Source: CAZHLD01 sp964533185
GTDB taxonomy: Bacteria > Acidobacteriota > Terriglobia > Acidiferrales > UBA7541
Reading direction: 5' to 3'
DNA: 6,559 nt
NCBI GenBank assembly: GCA_964533185.1
Contig: CAZHLD010000104.1
Coordinates: 1-6,559, forward strand
A program made the position numbers and the translations under genes. This document shows positions 1 to 5,114 of the stretch, piece after piece (the stretch's first letter is position 1; each line of letters begins with the position of its first letter). The notes under the pieces are model-generated. The model had not been told where the DNA came from. It saw nothing but the letters and a program-made list of their open reading frames with translations, and did not search any database.

Positions 1-277
1 GTCCGTCCGCGGACAATACTTCGGTTCACCCACTGTACAGCGTGCGGAAAGGAAAGCCTTTTGGCAGCGTAGTTCGCCGGAGGAAATCGACCCCCCGACC
101 CTCTGCACCCTCTGCTTGAAAGAGTGAACCGACCAATCTCTATGCTGTGGCCCGTCTTGTTTTTCAGCAATTTGCAGAATTGCTGTTCGCAAAAAAGGGG
201 CGGCCTTGCTCCCCACTTGCTCCCAAGTATCCAGGGCGACACCGCAGGCGTGCAGGCTCCTTCACGACAGTCCGCGT
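1..277. other. Left-edge stretch without a supportable gene
   Basis: No convincing coding region was found on either strand. On the plus strand one frame is open from the window edge to a stop at 125-127, giving about 41 residues with a CxxC near the end. Another frame is open to about position 72 and also carries a CxxC. Either could be the tail of a gene starting outside the window, possibly frameshifted, but the fragments are too short to assign. A longer open frame from 124 to 678 overlaps the opposite-strand gene and has the low-complexity look of an antisense reading. The only other structure seen is the candidate terminator at 191-214. Confidence 0.4.
191..214 (-). terminator. Possible intrinsic terminator of the minus-strand gene
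   Basis: Read on the minus strand, a GGGG...CCCC stem with a 10-nt interior is followed directly by six T residues (six A at 191-196 on the plus strand). It lies about 64 nt past the stop codon of the minus-strand gene ending at 278, where a terminator would be expected. The perfect stem is only 4 bp; a mismatch followed by weak A/G-T pairs can extend it, so the call is tentative. Confidence 0.4.
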
Positions 278-1099
278 TCACCGCGTGGCGAGCATCTCCT
301 TCGCCTGGGATGACACACCGCGATTCGGATCCCACGAAGCTTCTTCCAGCAAATGTTTGGCCCGTGTCGACGAACAGTGGGCCAGCGCCATCAGCGCACA
401 ATAGCGCTGTACCGCATCCCGGTCCTCTCGGCGGCGCCACAAGCGGGAAAGCCACAACCGCCGCTCACTGGCTGAACGATAGACGCGCTCAATGTCATCC
501 AGCGCTTCGTCGCCCAGAATCTTCGCGAGGCTTTCCAGCGCAAGTCCGATTGTGGGTCGGCGGTCGCGGCGGTAAGGCACCCCTGCGGTGTCAAAGATGG
601 CCTCGCCGGAGAACCCTGATTTCACGTGGCTGGTGTTTGCGTCGGGATGGAAGGAAAGAATTCGACGCAGGCCGCTGACGGCCCGGCGATCCTGCCATGT
701 TCCAAGCTGGCGAATGACCTCGTCATCGCGTTTCGTGGCAGTTGGATATTCCGGGAGCGGCCGTTCTGGGATGGCCCCCAGCAGGCAGATCAATTCCCGA
801 CGGATCTCTTCAGTATCCGGGCTCTCGGCCCACACTTTCCGGGGTCCGGGAAGGAACCCGCCGGGGTGGTGATCTTCGTCTAAGGTGTAAACGGGCCCAA
901 TGGGAATTCGAATTCGATCCGGGTTGTGGTGGGGGTGGTTCGCGCAATACGTGAAGAAGGCACCCGGAACCGGAATCACCAGATCCCGAATCTCGCAGCG
1001 ATCCTCGCCCGGGTCTTTCGTGTGGGCATAGCCTGCCTCACCTTTGTTTTTCTTGTTGAACCAGCACGTCGCACAACAGTCTGAGCCACCGTTTGGCAT
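278..1099 (-). CDS. Uncharacterised protein with Cys/His-rich N-terminus and helical C-terminal half
   Basis: A 273-residue protein of unknown function. The ATG at 1099 is preceded on the minus strand by GAGG (1107-1110) with 7-nt spacing. The start MPNGGSDCCATCWFN resembles, from memory, a family of bacterial hypotheticals that begin in the same way. Potential metal ligands are C8, C9, C12, C35, C52, H55, H57 and H58, in a C-x2-C ... C ... C-x2-H arrangement suggesting a small zinc site in the first 60 residues. Residues about 95-273 look mostly alpha-helical and are rich in Arg, Leu and Glu (RRAVSGLRRIL, ALESLAKILGDEALDDIERVY), which could be HEAT-like repeats. No signal peptide or membrane segment is seen, so it is probably cytoplasmic. 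It is transcribed away from the ADP-ribosylglycohydrolase gene and shares no operon with the other genes here. The zinc site and the repeats are inference from composition. Confidence 0.78.
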   Translation of the reverse strand: MPNGGSDCCATCWFNKKNKGEAGYAHTKDPGEDRCEIRDLVIPVPGAFFTYCANHPHHNPDRIRIPIGPVYTLDEDHHPGGFLPGPRKVWAESPDTEEIRRELICLLGAIPERPLPEYPTATKRDDEVIRQLGTWQDRRAVSGLRRILSFHPDANTSHVKSGFSGEAIFDTAGVPYRRDRRPTIGLALESLAKILGDEALDDIERVYRSASERRLWLSRLWRRREDRDAVQRYCALMALAHCSSTRAKHLLEEASWDPNRGVSSQAKEMLATR

Positions 1100-1133
1100 C
1101 GCGGGACCTCAGATTCCCTCGAATCGTCACCCA

Positions 1134-1156
1134 GGAACGGGTGACCCACCCGTTCC
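1134..1156. repeat. 9-bp perfect inverted repeat, GGAACGGGT / ACCCGTTCC
   Basis: GGAACGGGT (1134-1142) and ACCCGTTCC (1148-1156) are perfect inverted repeats with a 5-nt loop. The hairpin sits 35 nt upstream of the minus-strand start codon, so it could be in that gene's leader or act as an operator. It overlaps a GGGTGACCCACCC string resembling the core of the second palindrome at 1192-1221. Confidence 0.65.
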
Positions 1157-1191
1157 CATTCAGCGGGGAGTATACGCCTATGCGGGTCTTA

Positions 1192-1221
1192 GGGTGCCCC
1201 ACCCCGCGGGCGCGGGGTGGG
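1192..1221. repeat. GC-rich REP-like palindrome, GGGTGCCCCACCC type
   Basis: CCCACCCCGC (1198-1207) pairs perfectly with GCGGGGTGGG (1212-1221) across a 4-nt loop. It is preceded by GGGTGCC, giving the GGGTGCCCCACCC...GGGTGGG layout that I recall as a frequent dispersed intergenic element in acidobacterial genomes. No T-run follows, so it is not a standard intrinsic terminator. The family assignment is from memory and could be checked by counting copies in the parent genome. Confidence 0.6.
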
Positions 1222-1458
1222 AGTAGTGAAGCAGCCAGAGCTCTAGGAGATTCCAGGCGAAGATACCTAGTGATAGCTAGGATGGTACAGATCTATGCGC
1301 AGTTGGGCGAAAAGAAGCCCTTCGGTGACCGCGCCTGCACTGGAGCAGGCAAGCTAGCTAGTCCTCCTTAGACCTTGTAGACTCTCACTCTCGTTAGGTT
1401 ACTCAAACTTTGGTCGGATGCGGCGCGTGCGAGCCCCAACACTATTCCGAGGGCGTAA

Positions 1459-2394
1459 ATGGAACGGATTGAGCGTTACCGCGGAAGTCTCTTAGGTTTG
1501 GCGGTTGGGGATGCTCTCGGGGCGCCTCTCGAGGGGTCGCCGCCCGGTGAGGGTATTCCCTTCGCCTACGAAAAGATGGTAGGAGGCGGACCTTTTGATC
1601 TTGCGCCAGGAGAGTGGACAGATGACACGTCGATGGCGTTGTGTCTCGCCGAAAGCCTAATTGAGAAGCGCGGCTTTGACCCCATCGATCAACTCGAGCG
1701 TTACACGCGGTGGTTTCGAGAGGGCTATTTGTCGAGTAATGGGCGTTGTTTCGACGTAGGCGGCACGGTTGGAGTCGCCTTACTGCAATTCGAGCAGACA
1801 CGGGAAGCTTATTGCGGGTCCACAGACCCTATGTCTGCCGGCAACGGCTGCATCATGCGTTTGGCCCCTGTGCCTCTCTTCTACTCTCGAAAGCCACGAG
1901 AGGCGATCGAGCGGTCTGGCGAGAGTTCTAGGACGACTCACGGCGCTGCTACCGCCGTGGATGCCTGCCGCTACCTGGGTGCTTTGCTTATTGGAGCCAT
2001 CAATGGATCGTCAAAGGATGAGCTGCTTTCTGAATGCTTTAGTCCACTACCCGGCTATTGGAAAGAGAGGCCATTACACAGCAAGATCGAAGAGATTGCC
2101 CGTGGATCCTTCAGGCACCGTAATCCTCCAGAGATTTATGCTTCGGGCTATGTGGTGAAGTCTTTGGAGGCCGCCTTGTGGGCCTTCTGTCACAGCGACT
2201 CATTTCGGGAAGGATGTTTGAGAGCCATCAACCTGGGATTAGATGCGGACACTACAGGCGCCGTCTATGGACAATTGGCGGGCGCATTCTATGGCGAATC
2301 CCAGATACCGGAATCTTGGCGCGAGGGATTGGCTCGTCGTCAGTTGATCGAATCCTTCGCTGAAAGACTCTCGGCTCTGTCTCTCGCCGCTTGA
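1459..2394 (+). CDS. ADP-ribosylglycohydrolase (DraG/ARH family)
   Basis: A 311-residue member of the DraG/ARH family, dinuclear-metal (Mg/Mn) enzymes that hydrolyse the N- or O-glycosidic bond of ADP-ribose on proteins, nucleic acids or small molecules. Family landmarks are in order: GLAVGDALGAPLE near the N-terminus with acidic ligand E25, WTDDTSM with T54-D55-D56, GNGCIMRLAPV at 128-137, TTHG with H161, and LGLDADTTGA with D262, D264 and T265. All expected metal ligands are present, so it should be active. Length is normal for a single-domain member, and no signal peptide is seen. The ATG at 1459 follows GAGGG (1449-1453) with 5-nt spacing. A metallophosphoesterase gene starts 49 nt downstream and is probably co-transcribed. 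The substrate cannot be read from the sequence; there is no adjacent ADP-ribosyltransferase and no nitrogenase gene, so a nitrogenase role like that of DraG itself is not supported. Confidence 0.93.
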   Translation: MERIERYRGSLLGLAVGDALGAPLEGSPPGEGIPFAYEKMVGGGPFDLAPGEWTDDTSMALCLAESLIEKRGFDPIDQLERYTRWFREGYLSSNGRCFDVGGTVGVALLQFEQTREAYCGSTDPMSAGNGCIMRLAPVPLFYSRKPREAIERSGESSRTTHGAATAVDACRYLGALLIGAINGSSKDELLSECFSPLPGYWKERPLHSKIEEIARGSFRHRNPPEIYASGYVVKSLEAALWAFCHSDSFREGCLRAINLGLDADTTGAVYGQLAGAFYGESQIPESWREGLARRQLIESFAERLSALSLAA

Positions 2395-2443
2395 CCATTG
2401 CGTTGACTTTCTAACATGCCCGACCAACGGCAGTATACCAACC

Positions 2444-3109
2444 ATGACTGAGTTGACGGCTCCCGTGCGAATCCTGGCGGCAGCGGATATTCACGGCGAC
2501 CTTAATGTCTACGAATGGTTGGTGCAAGTGGCCACCGAGGATCAGGCTAACTTGATTATTCTCGCAGGGGACCTATTCGCCGCTGACTGGGAGGACGAGC
2601 AACGCAAGCAGGCGGGGGAAATCATTTCTGTGTTGGGAAGCGGAGTTTCTCCCTGCTTCTACCTCATGGGCAACGACGATAACATTTCTCTAGACTATGA
2701 AGACACGCGGATTAGACCCCTTCACGGCAGGCGGCTTTCCTTCGGTTCGGTCAATTTTGTAGGCTACGAATACACTCCACCGTTCGTCGGCACGGTCTTC
2801 GTGAAGCCAGAAACTGAGATTGAAAAGGACCTCTATTTGCTGGAATCACTTCTTGATAGCCAGAGTATTCTTGTTACGCACGCACCTGCCTACGGGAGTT
2901 TGGACCGTTCCTATTCTGGCGAGCATGTGGGCAGCCGTTCCCTTGCTACCCTGCTCGGCCGCAAACCCGTCTTGGCGCACCTCCACGGGCACGTTCACGA
3001 CGGTTTCGGGCGTGACGGCAGTCATTTCAATGTCGCCTCGGCTGGACTGAGGCGTGCCATTCTTATCGATTTGCCCTCGCTAGATCACAAGGTGGTGGTA
3101 GCCGAATGA
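2444..3109 (+). CDS. Calcineurin-like metallophosphoesterase (Icc-like, COG2129 type)
   Basis: A 221-residue dinuclear-metal phosphoesterase. Motifs in order: ADIHGD (D15, H17), LAGDL (D43), GNDD (N77, D78), VTHAP (H146) and LHGHVHDG (H181, H183, H185). This is the complete metal-ligand set of the calcineurin-like fold. GND(D) in place of GNH(D/E) is typical of the Icc-related COG2129 branch, where the motif His is replaced, which often lowers or redirects phosphodiesterase activity. There is no signal peptide, so it is cytoplasmic. The ATG at 2444 lacks a strong Shine-Dalgarno sequence but agrees with the family start just before the first beta strand (VRILAAADIHGD). It lies 49 nt after the ADP-ribosylglycohydrolase gene on the same strand with no terminator between, so the two are likely one transcript. 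The substrate is unknown; ADP-ribose or another nucleotide is possible from context only. Confidence 0.92.
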   Translation: MTELTAPVRILAAADIHGDLNVYEWLVQVATEDQANLIILAGDLFAADWEDEQRKQAGEIISVLGSGVSPCFYLMGNDDNISLDYEDTRIRPLHGRRLSFGSVNFVGYEYTPPFVGTVFVKPETEIEKDLYLLESLLDSQSILVTHAPAYGSLDRSYSGEHVGSRSLATLLGRKPVLAHLHGHVHDGFGRDGSHFNVASAGLRRAILIDLPSLDHKVVVAE

Positions 3110-3114
3110 CCCCA

Positions 3115-3136
3115 TTGCAACCTTGAAAGGGTGCAA
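3115..3136 (+). terminator. Stem-loop just after the metallophosphoesterase stop codon
   Basis: TTGC (3115-3118) pairs with GCAA (3133-3136), then after a one-base bulge ACCTT (3120-3124) pairs with AGGGT (3128-3132) around a GAA loop. It begins 6 nt after the stop codon and may end or stabilise the two-gene transcript. No T-run follows, so it is not a classical rho-independent terminator. Confidence 0.35.
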
Positions 3137-3390
3137 CTCCCGCAGCATTTAGCTCGTCAGGCGAGTTCATGGAGCATTTCCCGTTTCAAAACCTTGTGGT
3201 TCAGGAACGGCAAGTTTGGCCAGAAGCGGCAACTGAAACACAATGACGTAGCGGATCTGAATCCGGCAGGTTTCTGGCACAACGGGATCATTCGACCCGC
3301 TTGGCTTGATTCCGCCTGATAAACGCCCTTTGCAGAAAGTGGCATGGGCGCTGGAATTCACCATCGTTTCGCTTCGAAGTGACCCACGAC

Positions 3391-3419
3391 CCAAATGCGA
3401 CCTATTTGGTCGTATTTGG
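3391..3419. promoter_or_regulatory. 29-bp palindrome, candidate Rrf2/IscR-type operator
   Basis: A near-perfect inverted repeat: bases 3391-3402 pair with 3408-3419 (11 Watson-Crick pairs and one G-T) around TATTT. Its core is CGACC-TATTT-GGTCG, that is GAC-N7-GTC with an A/T-rich centre, the same spacing as in the E. coli IscR type 1 site (ATASYYGACTRwwwYAGTCRRSTAT). The outer arms are A/T-rich as in that motif. The right arm overlaps a possible -35 element, consistent with repression. No T-run follows, so a terminator is unlikely. The palindrome is directly visible; its assignment to an Rrf2-family regulator is inference. Confidence 0.5.
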
Positions 3420-3443
3420 CGAGCCAGTTCAAAGCTGTATTTT
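3416..3443 (+). promoter_or_regulatory. Candidate sigma-70-like promoter overlapping the palindrome
   Basis: TTGGCG (3416-3421, 4 of 6 to TTGACA) and TATTTT (3438-3443, 4 of 6 to TATAAT) are separated by 16 nt. The -35 box overlaps the right arm of the palindrome, so a bound regulator would block it. The match is moderate. Transcription from here would give a leader of about 170 nt before the cysteine synthase start. Confidence 0.3.
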
Positions 3444-3499
3444 AACCCTTTAATGTCAAAGACTTACCGTTGGCTGGAAATTAGGTTGTGCTCGGAACG

Positions 3500-3508
3500 T
3501 GCTATGAT
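3500..3508 (+). promoter_or_regulatory. Candidate extended -10 promoter for the cysteine operon
   Basis: TGCTATGAT is an extended -10 element (TGN followed by TATGAT, 5 of 6 to TATAAT). No good -35 box lies at the normal distance, which extended -10 promoters can tolerate. A start near 3515 would leave a leader of about 100 nt containing the hairpin at 3545-3583. It is the best single promoter signal upstream of the operon. Confidence 0.4.
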
Positions 3509-3544
3509 AGAGGAGAATACACGCGCGCTCGGGCAGCATTTAAA

Positions 3545-3583
3545 CAAGCTGGACGTGGTCCCGCGGAAGTCTTCCACAGCTTG
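3545..3583 (+). promoter_or_regulatory. Leader stem-loop upstream of the cysteine synthase gene
   Basis: CAAGCTG (3545-3551) pairs perfectly with CAGCTTG (3577-3583). Inside it TGG (3556-3558) can stack on CCA (3574-3576), leaving a loop containing the self-complementary CCGCGG. It would lie in the mRNA leader 35 nt before the start codon. No known riboswitch or T-box was recognised, and a regulatory role is only a possibility. Confidence 0.3.
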
Positions 3584-3605
3584 CTTGGGTTCGCCGCGTG
3601 GGGGC

Positions 3606-3609
3606 AGGA
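3606..3609 (+). promoter_or_regulatory. Ribosome binding site selecting the ATG at 3619
   Basis: AGGA lies 9 nt before the ATG at 3619. This favours that ATG over the in-frame GTG at 3598, which has no purine-rich sequence at the right distance and would add seven residues not expected in the family. Confidence 0.55.
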
Positions 3610-3618
3610 TACTTCTCG

Positions 3619-4587
3619 ATGAACGCACCTTTCAACTCCGTTTTGGCCGATCCGCCGGTTTTCTCCAACCGGAAGGACGGCAGCTCGATCTTGGAGCGCA
3701 TCGGCAAGACGCCTCTGCTGCGGCTGGAACGCATCGGAGCCGAGTTCCCCAATGTCGAGTTCTACGCCAAGGCCGAGTGGTTCAACCCCGGCGGATCGGT
3801 GAAAGACCGTCCCGCCCTGAACATGATCCAGCAGGGCGAACGAACTGGCGCATTGCGTCCGGGGAAGACAATTCTCGATGCGACCAGCGGAAACACGGGC
3901 ATCGCCTACGCCATGATTGGAGCGGCGAAGGGGTATCCGGTCCGGCTGTGCCTGCCGGTGAACGCTTCGATCGAGCGCAAGCGGATCGTTGCTGCTTACG
4001 GCGCCGAATTGGAGTTCACGCCCGCCGAGGAAGGCTCCGACGGAGCCATACGCCGGGCGCGCGAGATTTACGCCGCGGACCCTGACCGCTATTTCTATCC
4101 CGATCAGTACGGCAACCCGGCGAACTGGCAGGCGCACTATCAATCCACGGCGCCCGAGATTTGGGAGCAGACGTGCGAGCGTATCACGCACTTCGTCGCC
4201 GGACTGGGCACCAGCGGCACGTTTGTCGGCGTGGCGCGCCGTTTGAAGGAGCTGAATCCGCGCATCCGCGCCATCAGCCTGCAGCCGGACTCCGCCTTCC
4301 ACGGACTAGAGGGCTGGAAGCACATGGCCACGGCGATGGTGCCTTCGATCTACGATCCATCCGTAGCCGACGACGACCTGGCGGTGCGCACGGAAGACGC
4401 TTACCGGCTGGTGAAGCGCCTGGCTCGCGAGGAAGGGCTGCTGGTCAGCCCGAGCTCGGCTGCAGCGCTGGCGGGCTGCTTCCAGGTGGCGAAGTCGCTT
4501 GCGCGCGAGGAGCACGCCGTGCTGGTGACCGTGTTCCCCGATGCGGGAGATAAATATCTGAGCGAGCGCTTCTGGGACGAAGCGTAG
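3619..4587 (+). CDS. cysM: PLP-dependent cysteine synthase, CysM type (probably CysO-thiocarboxylate dependent)
   Basis: A 322-residue fold-type II PLP enzyme making cysteine by beta-replacement on an activated serine. The N-terminal IGKTPLLRL motif is typical. GGSVKDRPA carries the PLP-binding lysine K62; SGNTG (90-94) is the asparagine/substrate loop; GLGTSGT (195-201) binds the PLP phosphate; SPSSAA (277-282) supplies the serine facing the pyridine nitrogen. The protein resembles M. tuberculosis CysM (Rv1336), which uses O-phosphoserine and CysO thiocarboxylate: KDRPA-NMI, YQYGNPAN-like DQYGNPANW and HFVAGLGT are shared. It is cytoplasmic. The next two genes encode a Mec-type peptidase and a CysO-like carrier, which strongly supports the carrier-dependent role over use of free sulfide. 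The C-terminus ends soon after DAGDKYLSERFW and lacks the roughly 20-residue tail of mycobacterial CysM. The alternative is an ordinary O-acetylserine sulfhydrylase. Confidence 0.95.
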   Translation: MNAPFNSVLADPPVFSNRKDGSSILERIGKTPLLRLERIGAEFPNVEFYAKAEWFNPGGSVKDRPALNMIQQGERTGALRPGKTILDATSGNTGIAYAMIGAAKGYPVRLCLPVNASIERKRIVAAYGAELEFTPAEEGSDGAIRRAREIYAADPDRYFYPDQYGNPANWQAHYQSTAPEIWEQTCERITHFVAGLGTSGTFVGVARRLKELNPRIRAISLQPDSAFHGLEGWKHMATAMVPSIYDPSVADDDLAVRTEDAYRLVKRLAREEGLLVSPSSAAALAGCFQVAKSLAREEHAVLVTVFPDAGDKYLSERFWDEA

Positions 4588-4624
4588 CGCGCCGTTCACT
4601 GTGCGAGTAGCGAGTTCGTTGAAC

Positions 4625-5059
4625 ATGTTGAACCTGAGCGAAGAGATTGCGGGTCGCATGCGCGCGCACGGCGCGAAGACCTATCCGCACGAGTGCTGCG
4701 GCGCGCTGCTGGGACGCGATTCTGAAGGTGGCCGAGAGGTCGTGGACCTGCTGCCGCTCGCAAATCGGCGTGAGGACTCGCCCCGCAACCGGTTCTCGAT
4801 CACGCCGGAGGATTTCCGCGCGGCGGAACAGACGGCAGCGGCGCGCGGGCTCGAACTGGTGGGCTGGTATCACTCGCATCCCGACCACCCGGCGCTGCCC
4901 AGCGAGTACGACCGCGAGTACGCCTGGCCGTGGTACAGCTACGTAATCGTGAGCGTAGCAGCGGGTGAGCCGGGCGCGATCACTTCCTGGCGGCTGGCCG
5001 AAAGCCGCATGCGTTTCTTGCACGAGGAGATTCTGACCACTGCCCGCGCCGCCCGGTAA
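4625..5059 (+). CDS. mec: JAMM/MPN+ metallopeptidase, Mec type
   Basis: A 144-residue zinc-dependent JAMM (MPN+, Mov34/PAD-1) peptidase. The complete motif is visible: E23 in PHECCGALLG, then HSHPDHPALPSEYD with zinc ligands H83, H85 and D96 and the conserved S93 (H-x-H-x7-S-x2-D). Length and layout match M. tuberculosis Mec+ (Rv1334), which hydrolyses the bond between the CysO Gly-Gly and newly attached cysteine. It begins 37 nt after the cysM stop and lies 55 nt before the CysO-like/E1 fusion, so it belongs to the same operon. The ATG at 4625 is preferred to a GTG at 4601 because it begins just before the first predicted helix as in relatives; neither start has a strong ribosome site. Given the fused carrier next door, it may also cut the fusion after Gly-Gly; that is inference. 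Confidence 0.92.
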   Translation: MLNLSEEIAGRMRAHGAKTYPHECCGALLGRDSEGGREVVDLLPLANRREDSPRNRFSITPEDFRAAEQTAAARGLELVGWYHSHPDHPALPSEYDREYAWPWYSYVIVSVAAGEPGAITSWRLAESRMRFLHEEILTTARAAR

Positions 5060-5101
5060 GCAAGCGCGAGCAGTGTTCCGCAATCGGACGAGGGGTTCGA
5101 G

Positions 5102-5107
5102 AAGGAG
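5102..5107 (+). promoter_or_regulatory. Strong Shine-Dalgarno for the fusion gene
   Basis: AAGGAG with 7-nt spacing to the ATG at 5115 is the best ribosome site in the window. It fixes the start of the fusion protein at the beginning of the ubiquitin-like domain, so the carrier domain is translated as part of the fusion. Confidence 0.8.
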
Positions 5108-5114
5108 AACGACC

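Larger units (their letters stand above)
1100..1458. other. Divergent intergenic region (359 bp) with palindromes
   Basis: Non-coding stretch between the minus-strand gene and the ADP-ribosylglycohydrolase gene. Its left third holds two GC-rich hairpins (1134-1156 and 1198-1221). The rest shows three short stems: CCTAG/CTAGG at 1266-1281, GGGC/GCCC at 1305-1320 and GCCTGC/GCAGGC at 1333-1350. No tRNA, known riboswitch or convincing sigma-70 promoter was recognised. Short open frames crossing it have no credible ribosome site. Both flanking genes must be transcribed outward from here. Confidence 0.6.
3110..3618. other. Intergenic region carrying the control elements of the cysteine operon
   Basis: About 500 bp without a supportable gene. 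Open frames at 3131-3319 (plus) and 3157-3394 (minus) are antisense to each other, lack ribosome sites and match nothing I know. A frame at 3306-4085 runs into the cysteine synthase gene out of phase and is a shadow. The right half holds the palindrome at 3391-3419, two candidate promoters and a leader hairpin. The stretch 3140-3390 shows nothing I can name. Confidence 0.6.

Noticed and set aside
2..127. Open plus-strand frame from the left edge with a CxxC near its end
   Set aside because: Only about 41 residues with no recognisable domain; a second frame also stays open to about 72, so neither can be chosen.
75..135. tRNA-like T-arm on the minus strand (GGGTCGGGGGGTCGATTTCC)
   Set aside because: It looks like a T-arm at first glance, but the loop is GTCGA rather than TTCGA, and no matching acceptor, D or anticodon stems could be folded around it.
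124..678. 184-residue plus-strand open frame
   Set aside because: It overlaps the minus-strand gene for most of its length, has no clear ribosome site and shows the skewed composition of an antisense frame.
3377..3390. AAGTGACCCAC string resembling IS21-family element ends
   Set aside because: A single short match with no partner repeat, target duplication or transposase remnant nearby.
3157..3394. Small open frames on both strands in the intergenic region
   Set aside because: They overlap each other in opposite senses, lack ribosome sites and have no recognisable motif.
3391..3419. Palindrome as an intrinsic terminator for the phosphoesterase transcript
   Set aside because: The stem is long, but it is not followed by a T-run and lies about 280 nt after the stop codon; an operator fits better.
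3598..3618. GTG at 3598 as start of cysM
   Set aside because: The ATG at 3619 has AGGA at 9-nt spacing, and family members do not need the extra seven residues.
3502..4302. 266-residue minus-strand open frame opposite cysM
   Set aside because: Antisense shadow of a clear PLP-enzyme gene; long open antisense frames are usual in GC-rich coding DNA.
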